From Planctomycetaceae bacterium (GTDB lineage: Bacteria > Planctomycetota > Planctomycetia > Pirellulales > Pirellulaceae), in contig PKCN01000360.1 of NCBI GenBank assembly GCA_002862205.1, forward strand, positions 1-64,000: a stretch of 64,000 bases of DNA. Reading direction: 5' to 3'. This document shows, piece by piece, positions 36,312 to 46,811 of this stretch (its first letter is position 1; every line of letters begins with the position of its first letter). Made by a program: the position numbers and the translations under genes. Below the pieces are notes generated by a model that was given only the letters and a program-made list of their open reading frames with translations, was not told where the DNA came from and did no database searches.

Positions 36312-36515
36312 CAACGAGGCGCTCCGGGAGAATAGTAGTGGTTGGGAGGCGAAGCTGAACGCAGGTCGCGTCCTGTAACAGCCCTTTGGCTTCACCGTAG
36401 TCTAGCAAACTTCATTTAACAGCATGGACCCCATGACAGTTAATCCATCGAATAAAAAAAAGTAAGGTTGGGGGGAATGACCAAGTGGTAGTGGTAAGCA
36501 GGAGGCAAAAAGAGG

Positions 36516-37544
36516 TCAGAATCCCGGATAACGACTCTGCAATTCCTGTCGCGCCTGAGCTGCTCGTTCGGGTTTGCCGACTCTCGGCCACAACTCCACC
36601 AATCGTTTGAGAGCCTCAGCATGCGCATCTGGCTGTACCGAGAACATCAGATGCGTATGCAAATAGGCCATGATCGCGCCCTCAATATCATCACGAGACT
36701 CACAACTTGCCCCGCGAGCGTTATAGATCCTCGCCGCAATTTCCACATCCTCAGGATTCAGCTCGGCAATCAACGTATTGGTCAACTCATCGGCCTGATC
36801 ACCGTCACCTTGCAGCGCCAGTGCCACAGCCTTGCCAGCCTTGCTCAAGGTTTGAAGGCGGACAATATGCGTTGTTTGAGGCTTGAGGCCGAGAATTTTA
36901 TCAAAATCAGCGACCGCGGCCGCACCTTGCTTCATTTTCAATTGCACAAGCCCTTGAAGGTAACGTGCCTCTATCTTGGTTGCTTCTGCTGGGGCGTTTT
37001 CCAAGGACCTGTAGTATTTCAGGGCCTGATCACTTTTGTTCGATGCCAACGCCAAGTCACCCAACAACTTCCCCGCCTCATAAAAGTGCCATGAGTCCCG
37101 ATTTTGGCCAGCAAATTCGATCATTCCTCGAGCCGCGTCATCGATTTTCCCTTGACCGGACAAGGCTAACTCCGCTTTGCACAGGGCGATGTAGAAGGCA
37201 ACTTCCTCCTTGATGATGTCCCGATTGATGTTGTTGACCTTCAACTTCTTCAGTTCTTGCAAGGCTTGATCGTACTGCCCATCCAATGCAAAGCCTCTTG
37301 CCTTGGTCAGTTGTGGGGGGTCGCCCTCAAACATGATCTTCGTGATCTCTCCGGCCTTGAAGTTTTTGGTAACTCCAGCCTTGTCCAGCTTCACCCCATC
37401 TTTACTCCGTCCAATCACCGCGCCGCTGATATTATCTCCCTTCATGTCATAAACGCGGTCGATTTGTGCCTGAGCGGAAGGGATAGCGAGCATCCAAGTG
37501 CAAGCAAAAACGAGCACACGAGCCTTAAAGAAAATGCGTTTCAT
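36516..37544 (-). CDS. Secreted tetratricopeptide-repeat protein, 342 aa
   Basis: An exported protein with a signal peptide (MKRIFFKARVLVFACTWMLA then IPSAQA) and helical repeats. An N-terminal beta-like part (IDRVYDMKGDNISGAVIGRS) is followed by TPR-like units from about residue 80 to 340 (for example DGQYDQALQELKKLK, ASNKSDQALKYYRSLE, KQGAAAVADFDKILGLKP). TPRs mediate protein contacts. It lies between the 1006-aa TPR gene (78 bp upstream) and exbB (about 200 bp downstream), all on the minus strand, so it is likely part of the same envelope machine. Confidence 0.8.
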   Translation of the reverse strand: MKRIFFKARVLVFACTWMLAIPSAQAQIDRVYDMKGDNISGAVIGRSKDGVKLDKAGVTKNFKAGEITKIMFEGDPPQLTKARGFALDGQYDQALQELKKLKVNNINRDIIKEEVAFYIALCKAELALSGQGKIDDAARGMIEFAGQNRDSWHFYEAGKLLGDLALASNKSDQALKYYRSLENAPAEATKIEARYLQGLVQLKMKQGAAAVADFDKILGLKPQTTHIVRLQTLSKAGKAVALALQGDGDQADELTNTLIAELNPEDVEIAARIYNARGASCESRDDIEGAIMAYLHTHLMFSVQPDAHAEALKRLVELWPRVGKPERAAQARQELQSRYPGF

Positions 37545-37622
37545 AGAAGTAATTGTTTTCTTGAGAGACAGGAGAATTCTAAAAACGGAAAAGAGCAGAC
37601 AATCCAGCAGAACACGGAAGGC

Positions 37623-40600
37623 CTACTTCTTAGTGGCTTTTGACAAACCTTTCACTGGTTGACCCAAGTCACCTTCAATCTGCTTGAGCAGCTTATTGAA
37701 CTTAAGAAAGTGATCGTCACCCCCCATCGCGGGATACAGTGCATGCACCGTGGTGATGTCACTCTTTGCTTTTTCAATGAACAGCTTGCTATCGGACTTC
37801 TTACCAGAAAGATAACGGCAAAGGGCAACGTGATAACGAGCATTAAAGAACATGTCTTTATACTTCGGATCACGCCCTGTTAACCGGCTCACTTTCCCCC
37901 AGCCCCAGATGAGATTTTTCCCCTGGGCATCCGGCTTGCCGCCAAGGAGTGCTTTATCATAGGCCGCCACTGTAAATTTTGCGGGCACAACTTGTGCCCA
38001 TTGTTCATAAGTGAGAGCAGCGGCAACCTGCGCGTCCAACATCATCGGTTTTTTCTTCAAAATTCCCGCATACTCCGTGATCGCCGCACTGTAACTGCCC
38101 AACAATTGCTGTGCTTTCGCAAGCTGGAACTCCACCGTTAACGAAGCATCTGGATTCGCTTTCTTGATCATCTGGAATATACTGACAGCCGATCCCAACA
38201 ACTCAACCGTTTCACCAGTAGCTTTACTCGATCCAGGTGACATTGAAGTTTCAGCCAAAGCCATCAGGGTTTGCGCTACCCACTGCAAGGTGGCAACATT
38301 TTTCGCGTTTTTGGCAACTTTCTCCATGAAGACCCGAAACGCAGAAATCAGAGCCTGCTTTTCGGGTCCCGTGGCAGCATTCAATGATTCCTGAATCTCG
38401 CGCGACGCACGCACGTAAATCGCGGTGAGCTTTTTCTCAGCATCGGGGCCATTCACGCTTTTGCGCAAATCATCCATCACACTTATTGCACGTTTCAAAA
38501 GTGCATCGGCCTGATCCGGCGAATTTGCCATTTGTTGAACGAGCACCAGAAGCTCGGTACTGTAGGTATCGCTTGCAAACTTCTGGTCCGCGTCACCAAG
38601 TCGATCGATGATCGCTCTGGGGCCATAGGTTTCATTTTCCATGACACCCGAGGCTGCCTCGATATCATTCATTCTCAGGTGGATCTTCATCAGCACTAGC
38701 GCTGCGTTTCCTGCATCTCTATCAACGAGCTTTCCTTTGATGGCTGACAGGCCATCTGCAGTATGAATCGCAGCTTTTTCGAGATACTCGCGAGCCTTTG
38801 CTTCGTCTTGTGCTGTGACGTACTCATTCCAAAGGATAACCCCAAGCAACCGCATAAAATAACTACGTTCGGCACCTTCTGGCATCGCCAGGATTCGTGT
38901 TTCCGCCTCGACCCATTTGCCATCTCTTAATGCGATTTTGATAATCATGCCTTGGGCCCGCGCCGCTTTTTCGTTTTTCGGCCAAGCCTTGAGCAGGAAG
39001 TCAGCGAGCGATTCCAACTGACCCGATACAGTTTTGTTCCCGGAGTCCTCGACCAACAAACGCTGGAGAGCGTTTAACGCGACCAGACCACCACTGAGAC
39101 CAACGTCTGATCCTCGCGAATTACGCGCCAGGAAGAGTCCCACCACTGTCGCATCGCGATACTGCTTCGCCCTGAGAAGTAAATATGCAAGATACTGCCT
39201 TGATTGATTCATGACTGCAGAATCTGAGCCGATTTCGACCAGACTCAAGCCACGTTGCAAGTACTGAATCGCAAGCATACGGTTTTCGAACAAACTCTTG
39301 GTCAGTTCGTCCAATTGCTTCTTCTCGTCTTCATTCGCGTTTGGATTTTTCTCCAACTGCTCAATGGCTTTCTCCAAGGAGTTCATCGCAGGCTGCAAAT
39401 CACTGGCACTTTGGAATGCAGCCTCCAAACTTTCAGGCTGTTCAGCCTCAGGCATTTCCGCCGGTGCTTCCCGATCAATACCAAGATCAGCCAAGAGTTC
39501 GATCGCCTCATCGGCTTGTGGACTTGGAATCCTGCTGGCCTTGTTCAATAAATCTCTTGCACTTCCTTCGGCTCTTTTACGCTCTACAGGCTTCTTTACC
39601 TTGTCAGTGTCCTTTGATCGTACAAGGTAAGCTTTTGCCAACGCGATCCGCAAATTCTGTACGTTGGTGGCAGTGCGTTCATTGGGCCTGATGTCTTGTA
39701 TCAGCGGGGCTCCCCGGTCAATGCCCATCTGGTAGTTCGGTGGAGACTTTTCCAGACCCAAACGAATGATGCCGCTCACGGCTTGATACTTTGCATCACG
39801 CAAAGCATCTGCGTCGGGTTGCTCAAGCATCCGCAGGTAACTGTCCAATGCTTTTCCTTTGCTGCCAAGCTGTTCCTCGACCTGCCCACGCTGCAGCGTA
39901 GCGATGGCACCCTGAGCATAACGACCATAACTTTCACTTAACTCAGTGAAAGATTTGAGCGCCTGTTCGAGCAATTCCTTGCCATCTTTCACCGGATCAG
40001 GATAGGTGCCTGCAGCTAAACGCCGCGATTCAGCCGCACTATTCATCGCCTGAAGAAATTCACCTCGATATCGATCCCGAAGTGATTTCAATGCTGGATC
40101 TGGTGCCTTGGCAGTCGCCATTTCTTTCAGTTTTCCACGCAAGTCCTCAACAATTGCATCAAATGTTTTGGATGCCCCCAAGTAGGATTTCGCGGCCTCG
40201 GAACGCGTCTTTTCATCAGGTTCACTTCCCATCAACTGGGTCGCACGAACCAATTGCAATTTTCCTAGTTTCAAACGCGCTTCAGAAAGACGAGGGTGTT
40301 CTTTTTGTTTCAGGAATTCCGTGATTTCTGCCTCAGCCAAACGAAAATTCTCACTTCGCCTGTCACTGTTGCGTGAACTGATCGCCAGATCGATGTGCGT
40401 CTGGGCCTTCTCAAGAGGAATCGCCTTCAAAAAGTCGTCCGGAACACCGGGATAATCGCCGATCCGATCCAAGTAGGTCAAAGCTGTGTCAAAATATCCA
40501 GCCGCACGAAGTTGCTTGACAAAATTGTTCGCGGGCTCACCCCCAACAACAAGCGGTGTGGTCGTGACTACCGCTGCCACTGCCAGAAGCAGGGGCATGA

Positions 40601-40643
40601 ACAGCGATCGCGGTATCCCACGGAATCCGGAATAGAGTGGCAT
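37623..40643 (-). CDS. Large secreted TPR-rich protein, 1006 aa
   Basis: A long alpha-helical exported protein. A signal sequence lies near residues 12-34 (SLFMPLLLAVAAVVTTTPLVV). The remainder is a series of TPR-like helical pairs, with a charged, possibly coiled-coil middle (about 390-450, many Glu, Asn and Lys). It ends in a basic tail (GLSKATKK). There is no enzymatic motif. Opening units resemble outer-membrane-assembly TPRs (AAGYFDTALTYLDRI). It is the first gene of the minus-strand array that leads into ExbB/ExbD, which suggests it is a scaffold in a proton-driven envelope process. This is inference from gene order. Confidence 0.8.
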   Translation of the reverse strand: MPLYSGFRGIPRSLFMPLLLAVAAVVTTTPLVVGGEPANNFVKQLRAAGYFDTALTYLDRIGDYPGVPDDFLKAIPLEKAQTHIDLAISSRNSDRRSENFRLAEAEITEFLKQKEHPRLSEARLKLGKLQLVRATQLMGSEPDEKTRSEAAKSYLGASKTFDAIVEDLRGKLKEMATAKAPDPALKSLRDRYRGEFLQAMNSAAESRRLAAGTYPDPVKDGKELLEQALKSFTELSESYGRYAQGAIATLQRGQVEEQLGSKGKALDSYLRMLEQPDADALRDAKYQAVSGIIRLGLEKSPPNYQMGIDRGAPLIQDIRPNERTATNVQNLRIALAKAYLVRSKDTDKVKKPVERKRAEGSARDLLNKASRIPSPQADEAIELLADLGIDREAPAEMPEAEQPESLEAAFQSASDLQPAMNSLEKAIEQLEKNPNANEDEKKQLDELTKSLFENRMLAIQYLQRGLSLVEIGSDSAVMNQSRQYLAYLLLRAKQYRDATVVGLFLARNSRGSDVGLSGGLVALNALQRLLVEDSGNKTVSGQLESLADFLLKAWPKNEKAARAQGMIIKIALRDGKWVEAETRILAMPEGAERSYFMRLLGVILWNEYVTAQDEAKAREYLEKAAIHTADGLSAIKGKLVDRDAGNAALVLMKIHLRMNDIEAASGVMENETYGPRAIIDRLGDADQKFASDTYSTELLVLVQQMANSPDQADALLKRAISVMDDLRKSVNGPDAEKKLTAIYVRASREIQESLNAATGPEKQALISAFRVFMEKVAKNAKNVATLQWVAQTLMALAETSMSPGSSKATGETVELLGSAVSIFQMIKKANPDASLTVEFQLAKAQQLLGSYSAAITEYAGILKKKPMMLDAQVAAALTYEQWAQVVPAKFTVAAYDKALLGGKPDAQGKNLIWGWGKVSRLTGRDPKYKDMFFNARYHVALCRYLSGKKSDSKLFIEKAKSDITTVHALYPAMGGDDHFLKFNKLLKQIEGDLGQPVKGLSKATKK

Positions 40644-40792
40644 AGGATTTTGTCTGTCTAGAGGAGAAAAGGTGTCACGGAGATATCAGAGCAAACGGTT
40701 TTTTTAAAAGCTGAATGCAAGCCCGCCCACAAACACTAGATTAAGAGGGGCAGACGCCCTCTTCAAGCATAGCCCATTCAGCAGGCCATTCG

Positions 40793-42091
40793 ATGCGGAT
40801 TCCTTCACAGTTCGACGATCAAAGTCTTTACCGGAAAAAATTACCTCGTAGCGAGTCGATCAAGACGTTTCGCAAGCTGATTCGGTTGGCGTTAGGCTTA
40901 GCTCTTGTCATCGTGGTGATGCTGGAAGCCGCAAAACCCGGATTTTACAGGCCTTTCTTTGGACACTTGCCAGCGAAATCTGGTGGTGCTGCCGTGAATT
41001 TGCCTTCTGCCAAGGCCGGGAAAACGCGTGTTTTCGGCAGCAGTAATTCGGCGGACACATCAACTATGTATTCCCCCAAGGATCACCAAATTGCCAGCCA
41101 ATTGGTTTCGCAATTGTCGCGTGAAGAGCAAGTGCGCTGGACAGTTACACTTTCGCGGGCCCTGCGAGGCCTGAAAATCGAGCAAGTTCCCGACACAACC
41201 ACTACAACCCTTGAAGACCTCATATTCGTTCCTGAGCTGATCCCAACTCAGCGCGACGTTTGGGAAGATGCCATCGACAACCTCGACAAGCCCGTGCTGT
41301 TGTCCGATGCAGATCCCCAACACGGCTTGGAGCAAAAACATGCTTTGCTGGATGCCTTGGACGAAGCGGCAGCGAACCGTGTGATTGACGGAAGCGTTTG
41401 GCGATCCGCAGATTTCGACAGCTTTTACCGGACCCTGGATGCTGCTAGCCAACTCCCAGCTACGGGAATCGCCGCTGTCGGTGCCCTGCCTTTATTGCAA
41501 CAACCGGATGTTTTTCTAAACCAGAGGGTGGCCATTCACGGTAACGTGGCGTTGGCAGAAAAGCTGAACGCATCCGAAAACCCCTACGGAATCAAAGATT
41601 ACTGGCAGTTGTGGATCAAGCCAGCCGAGGGTGCGGATCGTCCGATTGTGGTGTGTGTCCCCGATGTTCCCCGGTCGGTTGTGGAGCAAGCGGGTAAAAC
41701 CGGAGCTGAAAAATCGGCCGCAGAGGGTCTACCAATCACGGTGGTGGGACGATTCCTGAAACGCCTAGCGTATCGATCCGGCGCGGGAGCAGATTTGGCA
41801 CCTGTGGTCGTTGGAAGGATCACCTATGCTCCGTATGCCGAGGGCGAGCAACCAACCCTACCGAACACTGATACAACAACGGTTTCAACGAGCAAATTTT
41901 GGCTCTTGACCTCTATTTCGTGCATTGGCGGTGTCGCATTGGCAATGCTCTTGATGTGGCGGACCAGTGTGCTGGCCAGAGAATCACGTAACCTTCGCAC
42001 AGCTAACCGTCAGGAACCGGATGAATTCCTAAAAAGCTTGGGCCAACAATCTCCCAACGAACCTTCCGAAGCAGGTCAGGAGCATCCATGA
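40793..42091 (+). CDS. Two-helix membrane protein, member 1 of a tandem pair
   Basis: Not recognised. The 432-aa protein has an N-terminal membrane helix (about 30-46), an extracytoplasmic region of about 320 residues, and a second helix near 373-393 with a polar C-terminal tail. The outer part holds a beta-rich domain (VFLNQRVAIHGNVALAEKL, DYWQLWIKPAEG, LPITVVGRFLKRLAYRS, APVVVGRI) that resembles a domain of the next protein in order and spacing. Its stop overlaps the start of that gene (ATGA). It is divergent from the TPR/ExbBD array, about 150 bp between starts. Confidence 0.65.
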   Translation: MRIPSQFDDQSLYRKKLPRSESIKTFRKLIRLALGLALVIVVMLEAAKPGFYRPFFGHLPAKSGGAAVNLPSAKAGKTRVFGSSNSADTSTMYSPKDHQIASQLVSQLSREEQVRWTVTLSRALRGLKIEQVPDTTTTTLEDLIFVPELIPTQRDVWEDAIDNLDKPVLLSDADPQHGLEQKHALLDALDEAAANRVIDGSVWRSADFDSFYRTLDAASQLPATGIAAVGALPLLQQPDVFLNQRVAIHGNVALAEKLNASENPYGIKDYWQLWIKPAEGADRPIVVCVPDVPRSVVEQAGKTGAEKSAAEGLPITVVGRFLKRLAYRSGAGADLAPVVVGRITYAPYAEGEQPTLPNTDTTTVSTSKFWLLTSISCIGGVALAMLLMWRTSVLARESRNLRTANRQEPDEFLKSLGQQSPNEPSEAGQEHP

Positions 42092-43548
42092 AAATTTGGG
42101 GCAAGACGATCAGACGACCTTTCAACCACATCGCACACGCTCTGACACTGTTTGCAACTGGCTTTCTGCCGCAGCTTGCATATCGTTTTCATCGTCGATC
42201 TGTACTGACATTTGCTTTGTTGCTCTGCACTTGCTGCTGCAAGTTGGGACACACAGGTGAATCCGTCATCCCGCTGCTCAGTGGGTTTGATGCTGAACGA
42301 GTTGAGGCCACTTACCCACCCACAGACCAGAAAAAGATGGGTGAGCTTGCGAAGCTGATGTACCGGTTACGCCCCGTCGACCCCGCCAAGCTACAGGCGA
42401 TGGCAAACCAGGACACAAGCGTGCCCGAGGGCCAAGAAGCGTCTCCCCTGACAGTGGGTGATGCCGCATCGATCAAAGGCACAATCAAGTCGATGCAGCT
42501 GGTGCCGATCCCAACAAAGCTGATTGAGTTCCTTGATTTCAAGCAATTGCACGTACTGACCGTTGAAGCAACGGATGGAAACGACATCAAGATCATCACT
42601 TTCCCGCTGCCTCAAGGTGCCCAAGTCGGCGACCACGTGGAAGGTGCGGGCTTGGCGTTGCATCTTGACCAAGCACCCAACCACGCGACCCCCACAGTCT
42701 CAGCGATCGCCTGCAATCGCCTGCGTTGGCTCCCATCATCATCATCCATCGTGGGCTGGCAGTTATTGCGAAACAAGGGCGTGGACATCAGTCTGCTGTC
42801 CGACTTGGGTTCCAGAAACCGGCAACCGCTGCTCGCCAAAGATGGTGATGCCTTTTATTCGATGATGGCGGCGGCGTCTGACTTGGGGCAAAGCGAAACA
42901 GAAAATCCAAGGCCAAGCGAGATCGCGCCCGTCACATTGCTTCAAGGCTCTTCGGAGCTAACAGGCCAATGGATTCAAATGAATCTTGAAACGGTACTGA
43001 TCACGCGCATCTCGGTGACAGAACCACAGCGACAGACAGAACTGGGCAGTGATCACTACTACCAGATCGATGCCGTGGGTGACCTTGGCAAAGTTGTTGT
43101 ACAAATCGAACGCCCGGCAGGTGACGATGGTGCCCCAGCGACATTTCAAAATCGCTATCCGGTCTCGGTAGTTACACGACATTTACCCGCGTTTCTCGAA
43201 AATCGAATCTCTCAGCAGGAGGGTGGAGATGCGGTCATTTCCGAGCTCAAGACGATGATCCAGATGGATGGATTTTTCTTCCGCCTCTGGAGCTATGAAA
43301 CGGACTTCATGGCCCAAAATGGTGGTGGTGATCAATTCAGCCCACTGCTGATCGCAGCTGTCATTCGAAACATTGAGCCCAATTCGGCTGATCCAGTTGG
43401 AGTTCATTTGATCGGTAGCGTTGCCGCATTTGTGGTGATTCTCGGAATTTTCGGAGTCTGGGTCTGGCAACGCCGGATCGATTCTCGTGACCGTGCTGTG
43501 CGCGAAAGGAAAAAAGAAAAGGAAGCAGAAACCCTGCGAATCCCCTGA
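42088..43548 (+). CDS. Membrane protein, member 2 of a tandem pair
   Basis: Not recognised. The 486-aa protein has an N-terminal hydrophobic segment with a Cys cluster (LTFALLLCTCCCKLG), an outer region with two beta-rich domains (for example SIKGTIKSMQLVPIPTKLIE and FFFRLWSYETDFMAQNGG), and a membrane helix near 445-467 followed by a basic, highly charged tail (RRIDSRDRAVRERKKEKE). It is translationally coupled to the preceding gene by ATGA. Shared topology and domain order suggest the pair arose by duplication and acts as a complex. Confidence 0.65.
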   Translation: MKIWGKTIRRPFNHIAHALTLFATGFLPQLAYRFHRRSVLTFALLLCTCCCKLGHTGESVIPLLSGFDAERVEATYPPTDQKKMGELAKLMYRLRPVDPAKLQAMANQDTSVPEGQEASPLTVGDAASIKGTIKSMQLVPIPTKLIEFLDFKQLHVLTVEATDGNDIKIITFPLPQGAQVGDHVEGAGLALHLDQAPNHATPTVSAIACNRLRWLPSSSSIVGWQLLRNKGVDISLLSDLGSRNRQPLLAKDGDAFYSMMAAASDLGQSETENPRPSEIAPVTLLQGSSELTGQWIQMNLETVLITRISVTEPQRQTELGSDHYYQIDAVGDLGKVVVQIERPAGDDGAPATFQNRYPVSVVTRHLPAFLENRISQQEGGDAVISELKTMIQMDGFFFRLWSYETDFMAQNGGGDQFSPLLIAAVIRNIEPNSADPVGVHLIGSVAAFVVILGIFGVWVWQRRIDSRDRAVRERKKEKEAETLRIP

Positions 43549-43590
43549 ATGCAGGCTCGCACACCACAATCAAACGCGTCGACTACTTGA

Positions 43591-44622
<1,032 letters not shown>

Positions 44623-44738
44623 GCCTCAACGGAATATTTCTTTTTGCAAAAGAACGAAATCGACTTTTTCGCCGCCTTGGAATCTCATCAGCGTTGACAT
44701 CGGTCCAAGCGCGGCCTTAGTTTCTGGGTCGATCATTT

Positions 44739-44771
44739 GCGCAACACCCTTTTTTTTGTTGCGCTCGTTTT
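44739..44771 (+). terminator. Possible terminator downstream of mdh
   Basis: GCGCAACA (44739-44746) pairs with TGTTGCGC (44757-44764), eight perfect pairs around a T-rich loop, followed by TCGTTTT. The T-run after the stem is weak, so this is tentative. Confidence 0.45.
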
Positions 44772-44798
44772 AAAATCGCCTTTCTTTTCGCGAAAGCC

Positions 44799-45629
44799 AT
44801 GGATCGTTTACACAAGTCGATGTCATGGAGCCAACCTACGGAATCGGAATCCGACAAGCAAAACTCCCACAACTATCCGTGGGACAGTGACGAAGCTGAT
44901 TCGAACGCTTCGTTTGGCCTCGCTCACACTTGGTCACACAATACTGCACACCGCAGTTTTTTCCTTCCATTGCACTACGCTGAAAACCACCAATATCCTC
45001 TGTTGGTTTGGTTTCACAGTAACGGTTTTAACGAACATCAAATCGACCAGGTGATGCCGCACATCAGCCTGCGAAATTATGTTGGTGTGGGAATCCGAGG
45101 AACCAAAGCAGCCGATTCGATCGGTCATCGCTTTGGTTGGCACCACAGCCCTGCGGGCATTGCAACGACTCAGGAAGCCGTGATGGAGGCAATTGAAGCT
45201 GCTGCGGATCGTTTTTCGATTAACACGACACGCGTGGTTTTGGCTGGCTATCGCGAGGGAGGAACGATGGCATTGCGAACCGCCATGAGAGAGCCTCAGC
45301 GTTTCGCGGGGGTCATTTCGCTCGGTGGCCGCATGCCCAACGGTTCCATTCGCAATTTTCACCAACTGCGCCAACGCCGCCTGCCCATGCTCTGGCAATG
45401 GGGCACAGATAATAAGCAGTACAATAATCAAAATCTAAAAGTGGATTGCCAGACATCGATGGCGATTGGCAGCCGGGTTGAGGTGCGACAATACCCCGGT
45501 GACGATGAAATGACCACGATCGCGTTACATGACCTCGACGAATGGATCATGCGACATGTCGTCGCGGAATCTTCGATTCAGAACTCTGATCGTTGGGCGT
45601 CCAGTCCTACACTGTATTCGAGTAATTAA
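44799..45629 (+). CDS. Alpha/beta-hydrolase-like protein lacking the nucleophile serine
   Basis: A 276-aa protein with the esterase/phospholipase (PHB-depolymerase-like) fold: LPLHYAENHQYPLLVWFHSN with an oxyanion-type HSNG, a helix rich in Ala and Glu (TQEAVMEAIEAAADRF), strand VVLAGY, then GGTMALRTAM. The nucleophile elbow, normally GxSxG, reads G150-Y-R152-E-G154: the serine is replaced by arginine. A late Asp (GDDEMT) and His (ALHDLDEW) remain. It is therefore predicted not to act as a serine hydrolase, and may be a binding protein. The start is uncertain (ATG at 44799 or 44820). Confidence 0.75.
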   Translation: MDRLHKSMSWSQPTESESDKQNSHNYPWDSDEADSNASFGLAHTWSHNTAHRSFFLPLHYAENHQYPLLVWFHSNGFNEHQIDQVMPHISLRNYVGVGIRGTKAADSIGHRFGWHHSPAGIATTQEAVMEAIEAAADRFSINTTRVVLAGYREGGTMALRTAMREPQRFAGVISLGGRMPNGSIRNFHQLRQRRLPMLWQWGTDNKQYNNQNLKVDCQTSMAIGSRVEVRQYPGDDEMTTIALHDLDEWIMRHVVAESSIQNSDRWASSPTLYSSN

Positions 45630-45827
45630 TCTTCCTGGCCAGCGCGTTGAAGGGCGGGAATCAGACAACTAACCCCCGTTTGATCAGTTTCGCGGCCACA
45701 AGTGATGCCGAATCGTCGGCCATGGGGTAGACTGATGTGTGTTTCTGACCCACTCGATTTAGTGGTGCAGCGTCAATCCACGACGCTGGAAGGAAGAAGT
45801 CACTCCAAGAATACGCCCGACCACGCC

Positions 45828-46259
45828 ATGCCTTCATCCGATGATTTACACGATGGTGATCAAACGGAGCCAGATCCACAAACTGCTGCCACAAACGGCA
45901 AGACTGTCTTGCTCGTAGACGACGACGTTGAAATCGTCGAAGCCGTGCGTTACGCACTCGAAGGGGCTGGTCATAACGTGGTCGTAGCCCGCGACGGTAA
46001 TCAGGGGCTGGCACTTGCGGAACGCGAGAATCCAGACTTGATCGTGCTGGACATGATGATGCCGAAACGTAGTGGCTTCCTCGTCCTTGAAAAACTGCGC
46101 CGCCTTCGAACGGACCCCCTCCCGGTAATCATGATTACCGGAAATGAAGGCAGTCGCCACAAAGCTTATGCGGAACTGCTAGGTGTGAGTGACTACATAC
46201 GCAAGCCATTTCCGATGGAACGGTTGATCTCCGCAGTCGATAAACTGATCGGATCATGA
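45828..46259 (+). CDS. Response regulator, receiver domain only
   Basis: A single-domain response regulator. From the ATG at 45828 it is 143 aa: an acidic, disordered start of about 24 residues, then a full receiver domain with the acidic triad start VLLVDDDVEI (Asp32, Asp33), the phospho-acceptor Asp75 in LIVLDMMMPKRSG, the conserved Thr in IMITGNE, and the Lys in YIRKPF. There is no output domain, so it acts by protein contact or as a phosphate relay. Upstream in-frame starts at 45702 and 45735 are open; the latter has GGGG upstream. No histidine kinase is adjacent. It overlaps the DUF423 gene by ATGA. Confidence 0.87.
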   Translation: MPSSDDLHDGDQTEPDPQTAATNGKTVLLVDDDVEIVEAVRYALEGAGHNVVVARDGNQGLALAERENPDLIVLDMMMPKRSGFLVLEKLRRLRTDPLPVIMITGNEGSRHKAYAELLGVSDYIRKPFPMERLISAVDKLIGS

Positions 46260-46693
46260 ATCCCGTCGCTGACAATAAAGAAGTACAGCACCTTTCACGA
46301 CACATCGTGATCGCGGCAGCAATCACGGGAGCTCTAGGGATCGCCATCGGAGCCTTCGCTGCCCACGGTTTGGAATCACTCTTCGAGAGTCGTGGCTATG
46401 ATGCCGCTTTTGCTGCCAAACGGTCGAATCAGTTTGAGGTGGGTGTTCGCTATCACTTGCTGCAATCTGCCATGCTATTAGCGTTGGCTGCCATCCCATG
46501 GGGTTCACAACGATGGCGCCGATGGTCGATGCGAATGAGCTTAATAGGACAAACGCTATTCTGTGGTAGCCTCTACCTGCTGGTCCTCACGAACACACCA
46601 AAATTGGGGGCGATTACCCCGTTAGGTGGCGTGTGCCTTATTTTTTCCTGGTTAATGCTGCTGCCGATGTGCTGGAAATCAGGCGATGAATGA
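46256..46693 (+). CDS. DUF423 family membrane protein
   Basis: A 145-aa inner-membrane protein with four helices, matching DUF423 by GALGIAIGAFAAHGLE, the FEVGVRYHLLQSAMLLALA motif, and PLGGVCLIFSWLML. The function of this family is not established. Its ATG overlaps the response regulator stop (46256-46259), so the two are translationally coupled. Confidence 0.87.
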   Translation: MNPVADNKEVQHLSRHIVIAAAITGALGIAIGAFAAHGLESLFESRGYDAAFAAKRSNQFEVGVRYHLLQSAMLLALAAIPWGSQRWRRWSMRMSLIGQTLFCGSLYLLVLTNTPKLGAITPLGGVCLIFSWLMLLPMCWKSGDE

Positions 46694-46811
46694 CATCTGC
46701 ACGGATGCATTCTCCCAGAAAACGATCCTCGGGTCCTCGCCGTCAACGCTGGAATCGCTTACCGTGTTGGCGGCTCAATCTTCATTGCTCTAGCTCTTGC
46801 AATTTCCGCCG

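Noticed and set aside
44739-44771. Strong rho-independent terminator after mdh
   Set aside because: The stem is good, but the T-rich stretch is mainly in the loop and the run after the stem is short, so it is listed only as possible.
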